Position numbers and translations under genes: made by a program. A stretch of 64,000 nt of DNA, taken from NCBI GenBank assembly GCA_029204225.1, contig CM055095.1, forward strand, positions 63,458,523-63,522,522. Reading direction: 5' to 3'. Every line of letters begins with the position of its first letter. Position 1 is the first letter of the stretch. Of this stretch, positions 11,026 through 24,400 are shown in pieces. The stretch comes from Diphasiastrum complanatum. Taxonomy: Eukaryota; Streptophyta; Lycopodiopsida; Lycopodiales; Lycopodiaceae. The notes below the pieces were generated by a model. It did not search any database. It worked only from the letters and a program-made list of their open reading frames with translations, and had not been told where the DNA came from.

Positions 11026-11350
11026 AAAGACCATTGATCCATTCACCTCTAAATTCTATTGGACCATTTCAAACAAACCTCAAATTCTATTGGACCCCTC
11101 AAGGTTCCACCTCTAAATCCTATTGGACCTCTTAAATTTCATCAAACAAAAGCATTACACTTGTCTACACTCTAATTGGCACGAGGTTAGCCTCTTACTC
11201 TATTTTGGCTAAATAGTGGCACAAGTGAAAATGGGTAATTTGCCATCTATGCCAAATTTGGTCCTATCAACATCCTACACCTAGATGCTTGATATAAAAA
11301 ACATAAGACCCCTATATCTAACATAGATAATCTTTTTCAATTATTCACAG
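11026..11350 (-). repeat. copia LTR fragment (C family)
   Basis: This is the inverted copy of the first 330 bp of the LTR at 34107-34836. On the minus strand it begins TGTGAATAATTGAAAAAG at 11350. Shared blocks include ATCTATGTTAGATATAGGGG and several TCCAATAGGA/ATTGGACC motifs. The fragment is cut at 11025 by the boundary of LTR H. Confidence 0.8.
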
Positions 11351-11719
11351 AGAGGACCCAGACACTCTAATTGAGACATATGGAGTAGTGCATATACGTG
11401 TGACTGGTATAAACAAGAGGTATGCATGAAGAGCTGTGATCTATTTATAGTTGACCTACATGAGGATTGCATGGGATCATGCACAAGATCCTACTCTTTA
11501 TATATTGAGGTAGTGATTAGTCTGTCGACGACTTTGGTCTAGGTTACTAGTGACTTCTCCTCTTGCTATCACATGGCATGGCTTGGGGGCTAGATCCAAG
11601 AGAATTCTCTAGGAGGGATCTAGGGTCGGGTGGGTGGTTTTGCTCCATTGTCTCTATTGTGTTTTCCTATCGTCATCTTAGGGGTTTTCCCTAGTGGTCT
11701 TTACATTGGTATCCGAGCC
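11351..11719 (+). repeat. gypsy-like LTR remnant with primer site
   Basis: It ends in TTTACA followed by TGGTATCCGAGCC (11707-11719), one base off the initiator-Met tRNA complement. The upstream text (GCTTGGGGGCTAGATCC, pyrimidine-rich end) resembles the end of the gypsy LTR at 58599-59096. The left boundary is not determined. Confidence 0.5.
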
Positions 11720-12326
11720 TGGCTAAGATGCAGTTTTGGATGGGATGGAGAGAAATTTTACATCAAATTGGAATGGGAACACACTTGGATTCAAATCCCA
11801 GATGGAGTGCTATTTTTTCAAGGGAAATTGAGTTTGAATTACTAATTCATATGTGAAACATGCTTTTCAAACTTGGTGGTAGATTGCTCTTCTCCTTGTT
11901 TGATTTTTTTAGAGATGCTATGGATTAGTGTGGAATTCATACATATTTTCAGGTAGCCTTGAAAAAGTTTTCATTTGAAGTAGAATGATCTGCATGAGTT
12001 GATCCACTTCTTAGTCTAAATTTGTTTTTTGAATGAACGATTTGTATAAATTCATAATGTTTAGACAGATTAAATTCAGGTTAGCAGTAGCTGGTTTGTT
12101 AATAGATTGGTGTGAATCAATGTATCCTGAATGATGAACTAATTGTTGCTGTGAATCTTGAATTTAGTTTTTGCATGTAAAGGATTTGAGCTATTTACTA
12201 GAATGATCCTCTTGTGTTTCATGGAAATATGTAAAACATAGAATGGAAATGGCAAGTTGCTGTAGGGTCAAAGATCTCGCGTAGTAGCCACTTGTCAAGA
12301 GGAGTGCCGCATTCCGCCCATTTGGA
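11720..12326. other. retroelement leader-like AT-rich stretch
   Basis: It follows the primer site at 11707 and has no supportable coding region. It is probably the untranslated leader of the truncated gypsy-like element. Confidence 0.35.
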
Positions 12327-13036
12327 TCATCGTGTGCATGGCAGAAAATGCGCGTTCACCCTTAGCTGTTGTTTACTGGTCACATAGGCCTTGATGGTTG
12401 CAAGGTTCCGTTCAAATAGTTGTTGGCACCACTCATGTTGTGGTTGGAGGGCGGGTAGTGCTTGCTGCTCGTTGCCTTCTATGGTTTGTGCTGAAAAGGA
12501 TATTTGCCAACCGCCTCTTGAGGACTCATGGGGATATTTGGATAGGAATTCATTGATTTTTTCCTCCATGGACTTGGGGCATCGGAAAGCCTGGTTGACA
12601 GATATAGTTCGCGAGCCTCTTGATGAGGAGGCTTGTCCTTCCTCATGGCTATGGCTGGGACCCATGTCTTGGCCTTGGTCCTGCGTCTTAGCTCCAGTAT
12701 CAGGAGGTCCTTGGTCTTGTCCGCTTGACTCCTGATCCTGACTTATTGCCCTTGTTACCTGCTGGCCCCCCATTTTTCTTGGTGATGGCAGAATTTTGCT
12801 CATTCGTGATGAATGGTTTGAGAAGGAGCACGAATCAGATACCTTCTGCTAGCGCGACCCTGCTGTGCTTTCAATGAGAGGGAAAGTGAGCTTTGATCGA
12901 TGGCAGCTGGGATAGCCACGAGGCTGGTGGATTTGTAAACCCGATTTGCATTTTTGAAGTCCTTATTAGGATTTAAATGGGGGGAGGCCTTGTTAACCCA
13001 TGCAAAGAGTTTTGTGTTTAACTTCTTTTCTCCCAA
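12327..13036 (-). CDS. unrecognised ORF pair, possibly one frameshifted gene
   Basis: Two minus-strand frames overlap by four bases (ATGA): 13036-12800 (78 codons; KKLNTKLFAWVNKASPHLN, then a basic ASRRYLI) and 12803-12327 (158 codons). The second is Gln/Ser/Asp rich near its start (SQDQESSGQDQ repeats) and then less biased (CPKSMEEKINEFLSKYP). The block is noticeably more GC-rich than its surroundings, which favours real coding history. It lies antisense to, and downstream of, a gypsy-like LTR and primer site, so it could be an extra retroelement ORF or a captured gene piece. I do not recognise a family. Confidence 0.35.
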
Positions 13037-15239
13037 GTGTGAACTGGGTGCATGGTGTGTGGAGGGCCTAACCCTATTGTTTGCATGCCTCAGTTAGTTC
13101 ACTGAGTTGTGCATGTATTGCTTTGATGTCACAGGTTTTGCAAAAATCTAGATGTAATCAAAGTTTTGGTCGATTCGAAAAGGGATTTTTGTAAATCTAT
13201 CTAAATTGACAGTTGAGAATTGAATTACCTACTCTCCTGATCTTAACCGAGAGAATCTTTGGAGAATAATTTTATTATCCTAACTGCTATGTCTGTGTGA
13301 TTGGATCCATGGATTTAGGATTGACAATAAAATACTATTCTTCATGGTATTTTTTCTCCAAGCAAGTGCCCTGCAATGGAAATTTGATTTTTTGGTACTC
13401 TACTTTTTATCAGTTTAACTCTGGAATAGAAATATTCCCAGTTAATTGAGTTAAATGGTAATTTTTTTAGTTCTTCCTTTTTTACTCAATTGTGCACCGA
13501 TAGACTTATCTTTAATGATTTTGATCTTTAGGATTGGACAAATTAAAGCTTTTCAGATACTTCTTAAGGTGAATAAATGAAATAAGGTCGTAATTTTTGA
13601 GAGGTAGCTCTATATTCAATAAAAAAAAAAAGTGTATCGAATATCGTAAAGAGTACCCGGAATCAGATTTTATTAATTTTCCATTGATTCATGCAACTTT
13701 AACGAAGTAATGAAAATGAACTGGTGTGGTCAAAAGGAAGTAGCCTAACATTTACTTGTGTCAAGGGAATTTTTGGTGCCTTCGCTGAAGAAATTTTTTG
13801 GATGACCGGGAAAAAATCTAAGGGAGGAAGAAAATGAGACACCTGAATAAGTAAATGTGTTAGTGTTGTGTAATTTGGATTGGTTAATAATCCATGGATG
13901 GAAATTGCATAGCACCAATTTTTTGAATTGATTAAGTTGAATTTATTTTGAATATCTATAGGACCATGAGTTGACCCTATTTGTTAATGGGAATTGTGAC
14001 ATGGAACGAGAATGACACTTTGGTTCACATTTGTACTGTAAGAACCTTATTCCTAAGAATCAGAACTCTCAGATAGTAGGAATTCGGTGAAAGTTAGTAC
14101 CAACCAGGTGGGTTGTTTTATGTGATGGAAATACCATGTGCAGATTCTTGTTAAATCATAATTTTGTTAATGGATTATTGTGATCCATTAGAAACAAATA
14201 TGGGGGTACTCTAGTACTTGGTGGAATAGATATGTGCATATCTAGTATTGGAAATCCAGATAGAGATTTTTAGATCTCTGGAATATCGGATAATGCGATT
14301 TAAAATCTTTTTGAAGATCGGATTCTATATCTGCTTATAGGATGTTCAGATAATCTTTTTGATTTTTTGTTGATCGGATCTAAAAGCAAAGGACTTTCTT
14401 GGAGAGAAAACTAGTGGTACGGGACATCAGTGATTTCAAAGAGAAAATTCTTGTGCGAGAATAATCTGTAGACCAGTGGGTAGTATTTAAATTATTGGTA
14501 ATGCTAACAGTTGAAGCCATTGCTTAAACTTGTTTAGGGTATTTGGAGTGGTTATGAGATATAGATCCGGATCCTTCAATGGTATCTCATAATTTCTAAA
14601 TCAGAAACCCTTGAAAGCTATTTCTCTTTTAATTTTAAACCTCTACTTTTTAGAAATTTCTTAAATATGAGGCAATTGGATTGAGATTCATATAATTCCT
14701 TCCAGAGTATAACTAGATTCTGAAGGACTGTTTAAGTTATTTGAATTCATACTTCCATTTCAGGTTGTGAATATAGCTCAAAATCAATCGATGTTTTCAA
14801 TTGATTAAGTGGAATTTATACTTCCTAAGCCCAAACGATTATCTCTATTTGATAGTTGTTTATTGAGAGTAATGTTCTATCACTCGGGATAAGATATTTT
14901 ATGATTTTAAGAAAAAAGTCCGGTTGTAATAGTATTGGATACTCATTACTGACTTTTTCAAGTCTTTGATATCTTATACGTTGTCTCCTGAGAACTTTTT
15001 GATCGAAATTTTGCAATTTCTTTTAAAAGGGGGAGAAGAAAATGATAGGAATAAGACTTTCATGGATTCAACCAGTGCATAAATTTCTTTTGTGAAATCC
15101 AGTTTGTGTGCAATGGTAGAACTATCCACTGTGAATAGAGGAAATCTCTAGTGATTGTTTTGAATAATCTAGAACTAGAGTAATTTTGGGGGTTTTTTTG
15201 TGAAGAATTGCCAAAAATTGGCAAATCTAGCTTGATAAA
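13037..15239. other. AT-rich region, no gene recognised
   Basis: No open frame here has protein-like composition or a known motif on either strand. It could be the decayed interior of the gypsy-like element that starts near 11.4 kb. Confidence 0.45.
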
Positions 15240-15725
15240 AAACCATGTAGAATAGTGTAAATTGTGTACACAAGTGGGTCCCACACATGTGAGGCCATGA
15301 TGCCACGTGGGAAACCCATCCTAATGTAGGTTAGGTCAAGTCAAGAGAGTTGGTCATGTCTATTTGGTGGTCATCCCTACTTTATAGGACCTACACCTAA
15401 GTTTAAGGTGAAAATTTGACCAACTAGCTACCTACCAAGCATAACTCTAGGAAATAGACTAGGGTTTCATTTTAGGTCAAGGAGAGTGAGTTAACTTCCT
15501 TATTACATGCTGGAAATCCACCGAACTTCAAGAAGGAAGTCGAATTTGCTATGTATTCCCTCTCTCCATAGTGAGAAGATAGAAAATTTTTGGAGCTCAT
15601 TGGCAATCTCAAGCTAGTTCACTATGTACATTGAGTTTTTGTGATCCAAATGAAACCAAATCAATTTCTACTTGTTTCTCAGGTTGAAGGCCGTACTACA
15701 GCCTGTAGTACACACGTGTGGGCTC
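15240..15725 (+). repeat. copia LTR remnant
   Basis: It carries two hallmarks of LTRs elsewhere in the window: CACACATGTGAGGCC near 15271 and the module AGGCCGTACT...CACACGTGTG (palindrome at 15711-15720). No primer site or coding sequence follows. Boundaries are approximate. Confidence 0.5.
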
Positions 15726-15959
15726 AGATTTCAATGTTTATCAATGCTTTTGATTGTTAATGCTTGTTGTTACATAATATGCGGATTTTGGAGGAATCTA
15801 CTTGATAAGGACATATGTATTTATGTACAAAGTCATAGTGAAATTATTCTCATATGCGCACGACTAATCTTGTTTGGATCTACTATGTATTCCTGGTTAC
15901 TAACGTTATCTGGTGCACTTAACCTAGTTGTTGAGCATAGACATGTTTTTTGGATTTTC

Positions 15960-17290
15960 TAGGGGTTTTTGGTGTTTTTGGACTTTTTTTAGGATTTTTT
16001 GGATTTTAAGGATTTTTTTGTTCGAAAAAAGACGCGAAAAAATCTTGAAAATACACAAAAAAATCTCGAAAAGACACGAAAAAATTCACGGAAAAATTTA
16101 GAAAAAATCTCGAAAACTATTCGAAAAATCTAGACAAAAATCTCAAAAAAACACGAAAAATTCTCGAAACACTGGTCGAAAAATCTAGACAAAAAAATTT
16201 GAAAAACACGAAAAAAAAAATCTAGAAAAGAACTCGAAAAACACGAAACAATCGAGAAAAATTCTCAAAAAATTCTAGAAAAATCTCAAAAAAACACGAG
16301 GCAAATCTAGAAAAATCTCGAAAACAACCCGAAAATTCTAGAGAAATCTCAAAATAAACGCAAAAAATTTAGAAAAAATCTCAAACAAGCTCAAAAAATC
16401 TTGAATAAACACGAACAATCTAGAAAAATCTAGAAAAAACTTGAAAATTACGAACAAGCTTGAACAAACCTACAAAAAACATTCAAAAAACACGAAAAAA
16501 ACAATCTAGAAAAAACTCAAAAATTCTTGAAAAGGCTCAGCAATCATGCTAAAAATCTTGAAAAATCTAGACAAGGCTCGAAAATATCTAGAAAATCTCA
16601 AACAAGACAAAAAAAATCTAGAAAAGATTCTCGAAAAAACACAAAAATATTCTCAAAAAATCTAGAAAATAATCTAGAAAAATGGAAGGGGCTTAAAACA
16701 CTGAAGAGGCTCGAAAAAAACTGGGAAAACTCAAACAATCTAGAAAAAACACGAAAATATTCGCGAAAAATTCTAGAAAACAATCTAGAAAAAACACGAA
16801 AATCTTCACAAACTTTTTTAGTAAATAAGATAGAGAATAATCTAGAAAAAACACGAAAATATTCTAGAAAAATTCTAGAAAAATCCAAAAGAAATTCGAA
16901 AACTTGAAAAAGAAAAAAGTCGTGAAAAATTGGAAAAGAAAAAGTCATGAAAAAGAGCTAGAAAAAGATAAAGTGGCGAAGAAAACTAGAAAAGATCTCA
17001 AAAAGACAAGAAGAAAATGCGATAATCGAGACACACACGAAAGAAACTAGAAAAATCGGCAAACAAAATTAGAAAACGAAACGACCTGAAAAAACGAAAA
17101 AAAAATGAGAAAGGCTCGAAAGAGAATGAAGTTGCGAAGAAAACTTGTAAAAAAAAATCACAAAAAATTGAAAAAAAAAAAAGCCGAGAAGAAGAGCTAA
17201 AAAAAGATAAAGTGACGATGAAAACTAGAAAAGATCTCGAAAAGACAAGAAGAAAACGCGCAAAAAACTCAAAAAAAAGTGTTATTGAAT
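15960..17290 (+). repeat. A-rich degenerate repeat tract (AAAACACGAAAAAATCTCG-like)
   Basis: About 1.3 kb of almost pure A plus short interruptions: TCTAGAAAAA, CTCGAAAAA and ACACGAAAAA recur irregularly dozens of times. The apparent open frames inside it (Lys/Asn/Arg/Ser only) are compositional artefacts. Its 3' side (17270-17470) is shared with 63187-63288, and a T-rich counterpart lies at 57210-57410, so it is part of a dispersed repeat. Confidence 0.8.
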
Positions 17291-17339
17291 TTTTTTTTTT
17301 GTTTTTTTTTTTTCAGATTCGAAGGCTCTGGGAAGATGG

Positions 17340-17470
17340 TGGTGCGTTCGAAATTGCAATTTATTTGAACATGAATAGAATGAGCATTCAACATACACAA
17401 CCTAGATTGCTGGAACATTATTGATTAGTCGTGTAGTAAATACAGTCTGAATGCAAGACACCGAGGCTTG
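17340..17470 (+). repeat. dispersed repeat block, copy 1
   Basis: TTGAACATGAATAGAATGAGCATTC through TTGATTAGTCGTGTAGTAAATACA and CTGAATGCA is repeated in the same orientation at 63187-63288. Confidence 0.75.
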
Positions 17471-17998
17471 TTGAGGTGACTCTAGTGCCCGGCTAAATGC
17501 ATAGTGTGCATTCTAGATGCACCCTCACGATGGTCTTCCAATTTTGGAAGAACATGGATTTTCAATAGCTTGCACTTTTGGGATATTCTCCTGGATGTGC
17601 ATTGTTCGTAGGAACCATATTTTTGGACATTTGGAGGAGATCGGGAAGTAGGCTGAGTTCATCCAGCCCTTGGATGACATCCTGAAGTTGACTAAACGGT
17701 GATGCATGGTGCCTTGGTTGAAGATGCGAGGAGGCCATGGAAGGTAGCAAATTTCCAAATTCCCACGACCATGCCTTGTAGAGGCAAATGTTTTAGTTGT
17801 CTTGGAAAGACGGGTGACGCTGGACATATGGGTTTTGTGACATTTGTCCGAGTCCTTTAATTTGCAAGCCTGGTCCCGTTAGACGTGGAAATTAAAGTTT
17901 TCATATAGCAGTACCCACCTATAATTTAAACGGAATAACTTTTCAAATTGCCACGAGCGACGGCTTGGATTCAATTTGTGGGTGACCGTTGAATCTCT

Positions 17999-18048
<50 letters not shown>

Positions 18049-18417
18049 ACTTTTGAAATCCTCAGTTTTTCCCGATAGCTTGTCTGATGTCCTGTTTTCG
18101 TAGCTGGTGTACATTTATCTGTAGACTCTAGAGAATCGCTTGATCACAGGCAAAATTAATATTCTTCATCCTCGAGAAAATCCAAGATCTGGGCTTGAAC
18201 AGGCATTTTACTTTTGGATAGATAGTGTTGATAATTGCCGGATGGCAGCAATATGTTGCAGAATGGAATACATTTGAAAGAGGTGCTAGTGTTGCCAGCA
18301 CAGTTTTAAACAGAAAATTTGCTCTCTGCAAGTAGCTGCAACCTTGCAGGTTTGATTGTGCATAAGCGTAGTTGTATTTGGTGTGATAGATCGTGGAAAC
18401 ACGTCTGGGCGGCAGCA
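17471..18417. other. region upstream of the kinesin gene
   Basis: It holds a CT microsatellite at 18002-18046 and the presumed promoter and 5' leader of the kinesin. No retroelement signature is visible. A minus-strand frame at 17562-17827 has gene-like composition but no recognisable motif, and I do not call it. I could not identify a TATA box with confidence. Confidence 0.4.
18002..18046 (+). repeat. CT microsatellite in the kinesin 5' region
   Basis: About 22 uninterrupted TC units lie 370 bp before the proposed start codon. CT runs are common in plant 5' leaders and core promoters. Confidence 0.95.
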
Positions 18418-21400
18418 ATGGAGAAAGCAGATGACGAGAGTCCAGATAGCACCAAATCGACAACTTCTCCCCCAGTAGGTAAGAGACTAAACTGGGCTAT
18501 TCGATTTTCAGAAAATAACCCGTCATGCTGATCTTCCTTTCCAGGTGGTGTGTGTCTAGGTTTCTTGTTTTCACCCACTTGACTACTGTACTTTTCTATT
18601 CTCTGATAAGTTTCTAGCAAAGAAGCTACTGTCCAGTAGAGATCAATCTGAATTGGAAGAATTTAATCTATGTTTCCGTGACGCTAATGGAAGAGGTTTA
18701 TCTATGGTTCCGTTAGAAATAATTGAGGTTCAACCCAAAAATTCCAATGGAAGTTTGGATGTATCAGACATTGTACAATGGAGAAAGACAAGAATTTAAG
18801 TTAAGCTTAATCTGAGGAGGTCAAGCTTTTAATAATTGAATGCCCACACCAGCAGATAAAGCTTTTTCCCTGATAACTGGATATGTATTTACAGAAAAAT
18901 ATACGATTAAGACATCAGGGCTACAAGATTTCTTCAGCGAAGACGCTTCAGCAGTGGCCGTATCCTTTGATCGAGAGAAAACAACGGAGAAACCTTTTGA
19001 AGGTGCTGTTGCTTCTGATAAGGAGCACTTGAAGAAACATCTTGATGATTCAGGTACTGAAGAATACCCATCTGAACAGACTGTACAAAGTGCTTGCGCT
19101 TCCGAAGCAGCGATTGTGCCTGCTTTTGATGAACCACAAGGGCTTGCCAGCGCTCAGTTGCAAACGCTCTCAGTGCTTGAAGCAGCGCTACGAAAAGCAG
19201 GATTAAACCCGATCGCTGGGACCGAGGCTTCTCTTGAAATGCCATTACCTGGGAAATCTCCAAGGACAGAAGGATCGACGAGCACTCGTGCTACTAGCGT
19301 ATACAATGAAACGGCAACTCTATCTGATGTCAGTTTGGAACATTCAATTTCTGCAGCACCAGCTGACAAGCACCTACAACTGAGCAATACAATCAAGAAT
19401 GGGGATTCTACCTTCTCCAAAATTTCCGAGATCTGTCTACCAGGCGCAGAAGCTCAGTTTCGGCCTCTCAGTTCTCAATCATCTACAATCAATCTCGTCT
19501 CTGACTCCAACAGCCTGGCGCCTACCAGACGTCTGAGTGACGATTTGACCTCGTTTGAGAACGACGATCCAGCACATTGTTCCAGTGAGAACACCTTTCA
19601 AAGTACCGATGATCTAGAAAATCACGAAGTTGCTGATTCTCTAGTGGAAATAAGGAATATTCGGATCTCTGTAGAAAAAAATGTAGAATGTGGAGCTACA
19701 TCCGAGGAAAATGTGTCTATTAACAGCACTGAGACAGTTCCAAATTCATCCAATACTTCGGTCGACTTGGAAATTGAAAGGCACTGTGAACAGCCAAGCA
19801 TTCTTTCAATGTGCGAATCCAAAGATCTGTGCGGAGTTAGCTGTCTGCGTCCTATTTCTGAAGATAAAATCTTCATCAGTGCAAGTACATCAGAGCACAA
19901 ATCTGACATCGAAGTTGCTGCCCCAGAGCACATGCCCGATCCTTTAGAAGCCCCAGATAGCACAGGAACTCAGTTCTCTGCGACAGACAATCTAGATAAA
20001 AGTAGTGGAGATTATTTAACTACTGCCATGCAGGATATGTCTGTATCAACAGCTGAAAAAGATACAGAAATCAGGTCATCTCAAAGTAGGGGCACTGACG
20101 ATAAGGTCGCTCCTAAAGGTAACTGAGCTTGAATGGTTTCTAGCACGAGATAGATCAGGTAAAGTAAAGCATTCCAAATTAATTTCAAGTTAAGAGAATA
20201 AACAAGTGCTATTTTCAGAACTATTCTAAGCTTCTTTAGCCGAATCAATGGAAGCTTTGTTGGCTGTTGCAGGAGACTTTGTGGTTGCAATCAATTCTGG
20301 AGGATCTGGTTTGCTAGAAACATGTTACGGTATAAGCTTTATAGAAGATAGCTTCTTTTCCGGCGGAGATGTTCTTCGCACATGCGAAATCATTAGTGAA
20401 ACAGAGGAGCCTTTTTTATACCAGACAGCCAGATATGGGAATGTTGCCTACACCTTGTCTGACCTATCTATTAGGGATTATTTCGTGGATCTGCATTTTG
20501 CTGAGATCATATTCACAAATGGCCCCCCAGGAATGCGTGTATTTGATATTTTTCTTCAGGGCAACAAGGTACATGGCGAATTTGTACAGATTTTTTTGCA
20601 ACCCTGAATAGCTTGCACGTACTTTACTCTTACTTAGAATGTCAAATCCGTTAATTGAAACGCTAGCTTTTAAACTGATCAGGGTCTGTTAATTCAGAAA
20701 CGTTTGTTTGTTGTAGCAGGTTGTCTCTGAGCTTGATGTGTATGGACGAGTGGGATCGAACAAGCCACTTGTGCTGTCGAATTTGAGGGCGACAGTCAAA
20801 GATGGCACCCTCAAAATTCGTCTAGAAGGCGTGGTTGGTAGCCCTATGATCAATGGGATATGCGTGAGAACTGCACCACCTTTGGGTAAGGCTTCTCTTC
20901 TAACTCATATGTTAATTGCTATCAGTATTTGTGTGGTTCATAAAATTCTAACCAAGAAATTATGTTGTTTCAGGCATAAGAGAGCAATTACATAACCCTG
21001 AAGAAGAAGAGAACAGTGGGGATGAACACATCAAACAATGCCTTGATGATGTTTTTGAAACGGAGAAAGGCGTTCAAACTGTTCTGGAAACGAGAGATCG
21101 TGGCCAGCAGGTTAAATTCCTTTATTCTGATTCTGCAAGCTTTATCTAGGAGTTTGTTGCTCAAGTTTCACTTCAAACTCCCTATCCTCGTTAAGTTGTC
21201 ATTATCATACCCTTGGCATTCAAATTCTGATGGGTTCTCTCTATTTGATATCATTGCAGATACATAATAAAGCTCAGAAAGCAGTGGTGTGCTATGAATT
21301 GAAGGTGGACGAGTTAAGGAATGAATGCCATCAGGCATGGATTTCAGTTCAGGAATCCAACCGCCAAGCTGAGAAGCTGCGTGATGAACTTGCCTTTAAA

Positions 21401-24400
21401 TCCATCACTGTTGATACTCTTGGTACAGACTCGCATATGGCTGTTCAACATAGTCCTTGATGTTCTTTATTATTTTGGACGTGAGCTTAGTATGATTACG
21501 AAATCTGGAAATGTAGACATCATTGACTTTCTTCATTTCTGTACATTCAACCATGCGCACATGCCAGCACATATCTTAGCTTCAAAATTTGAACCTCAGA
21601 CGTCATTCAAAGCGAAGAGGATCTCAACTAGCAGATGGCGAAGAACTAATAAACCAGCAAGCACACTTTCAATGTCTTTTTAAGCTAAAAAAGATATCTA
21701 CTGCCTGTCATCCAATATAAGAATGCCTGACATCTCATAGCACGCAGATTATGACATCATAATTGAATCTGAATATTGATTGTGCTTAAGCTGATGCTTT
21801 TTAAGTTTTAACAGCAAATGCCATTGAAGGGCAAATGAATGAAGTAAGAGAGCTCAAGGAGAAAAGAGAACGAGAAAGAAAAGCTTGGAGCTCATCAATA
21901 CTGAAATTATGGCATACACTTCAAGTAAGCAAACGGCACAGCCCATCCTATATCTCTTAACCCAGCAAATAAGAAAGGCTAGCTCAAAATCAAAATGATT
22001 GATCTTTCTCATATGGAATTGGTTTTCTATTGTCGAGTTAGTTTTGAATGACTCTCCAACATTACTTCAATGTGTGCAGATAATGAAAATGGACCATGCT
22101 CTTTTGGTAAATGAAGCAAAAGAGTATGTTGGCTCTTTGCCTGATATAACTGGAATGACCACATCGGTTCAAGCTTTAAGTAAGCATTCTCCCTCATACT
22201 TCGCAGTTTGGCCTAAATTGCAGTTGTTGTAGGTCTGACATCAGTTTATGTCATGTTGAGTCTCTTGCAGTTGATGAAAACAAGGAGTTGAAGAGAAAAT
22301 ACCAGGTAGAATTCCAAGAACGTAGACAGCTGTACAACAAAATGATCGATTTGAAAGGTAAATCATGCTACTAGTGGGACTCTCTTATAGCTGTACTATC
22401 AGATCTTAAAATGTATAACTGGGTAACCAAACATTCACCGATTAGGTCACTGTAAAAAGATACAGGGATACCATCCTGTGATGATTGTCTGACATCTTTT
22501 TGCAGATTTTTTTTATCAAAATGCAAAATGTATTGACGTTTCCAAAGAACTATAGTCAAAACCATTATCTCACTTGTGCAATGAGGAGCTGTTTTCTTTT
22601 TAATCAGTGATCATCTGTTACAGGATTTTTAAACATTCCTCTTTACTGGACAATAGCTTAAGCCAGTCAACATTCAGAAAATGATGCATTTGTTTTGAAT
22701 TTCAGCTGATAAGCCATAGAAAACTGCTGTCATCAACAGGCTCAGAATTAAACCTACAACTTTACCACCGCCTGCTTGTTGGAAATTAGTAGATTGATGT
22801 CTCATAGCCAGGCTCCAATAACCAAATGTAATGTAACTGTTGAATTTAGTTACAAAATATCCTGTCAAAGCGCTGAATATTGAATTTTTGGTTAAACGCA
22901 GGAAATGTTCGTGTTTTTTGTCGATGCCGTCCCCTTAGTGCTGCTGAAGCTACTGCTGGTGCAACTGCTATTACAGAGTTTGATTCAGCAAAGAATGATG
23001 AACTTGTTATCCATAACAGCAACATAAGCAAAAAGCTTTTCAAATTTGACCGTGTTTTCACGCCATATGATGACCAGGGTTAGTCTCATGCCAAATTCAC
23101 ACCATCTCCATTATCTGCTGTAGTTTTTTCAAAGTTGGGTGGCATTTAAACATAATTTCTTTATAAATCTGATTCTGTATTATGTCAACATTGGTTTCTT
23201 CTGGTGCTGGTCTGATCTTATTACAGAAACTTACCCATGCTAGAAGACATATAAATGACTTGTTAGTTTCTCGTCTTCCTGATTTTGGTTTTAGGTTTAA
23301 AGTAACTTTTTGTTCGAAGACCTTACCATTTTAGGTGGAGGAGATTTATCCTACAGTCTGATATGAACTCAATCAGACAATTACTGGTGATAAGTAAGTT
23401 TTGACCTGTTTATAAGGCAGGCTAGGTCAAGTCTATAGGCTGATATTTGGATAAAAGGTTGCAGCAAAGAATATAGTTAAGTTAAACACAATTTGCATGC
23501 CTCATATTTCTTCTAGGTTTAATATGATTTATGATGGAATCTAGAAAATTGGGACCAGCTTTGTCTCATATCCGTGTGTCTATGTTTGTTAACTCTTCTG
23601 TAAGAATTAAGGTTCCCGTTCTTGCCTTTAGTTTTCTTTTCCTTCCTGTTTTGCTATTGTTTTCTTGTTCGTTGTTGTTTTGCTTCTTAGTCCGCTTTGG
23701 GCTACCCAAGTGAATCCGAACTCACTTGAAACCAAGACAACAGTTTATGCTTGGGCAATGAGACATAAGTAGGTCTGGCTGTGTAAGAATCTTTGAATAT
23801 AAATTCTTTCTATGCTTGGGCAATGATGAGACATAAGTAGTCCTGTCCTGGCTTTGTAAGAATCTTTGAATATGAATTCTTTGATTTTCTCGTTGCATGT
23901 CCATGTTTTTCTAAGCTTTTCATGATAACATTATTTACTTTTAATTTAATATCTAGTGAATTGAATATTTTCCAATTTGACAAACAGGTCTTCAACTCCA
24001 AGCACTGAAATCAACAAATAATGGTTGTTTGTAGTTTTTCCTAGTACTTCAGATTACATGTATCTTTGCTTGTCTATAGTAGATTTAACTACCAGCCCAA
24101 CTAATCTCCACTATCATTATAAATGAAAATAGGCACGTTGGCCGAACACATATTTCCATAAATCCTGTGGTCGACAGCAGTAGAAAATCTACAGTGAACC
24201 AAGTTTTTTATTGCCACCAGTTACTGTTTTTGCCCGGTGAAGTGCTTGCAAAATCAAAATCATTTCTGTTTTGAATTGATACAATGCTTCCATCTTTGCC
24301 TATGGATAATCTGGAAGATGACAATTGTTGCATTTTTTGAGTAATTATAATATTCGAAGTAGTACAGGTTATATGTAGCTTAAGATATTATTTTGTGACA

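Noticed and set aside
16527-16948. Long open frames on both strands in the A-rich tract (Lys/Asn/Arg or Phe-rich products)
   Set aside because: Composition follows directly from the degenerate repeat; no start context, motif or conserved sequence.
17525-17827. Overlapping minus-strand frames upstream of the kinesin
   Set aside because: One frame has plausible composition, but there is no motif, splice support or context, so it was not called.
18934-19963. Antisense ORFs opposite the large N-terminal kinesin exon
   Set aside because: The plus strand has a coherent exon with splice sites and correct phase; the antisense frames are shadows.
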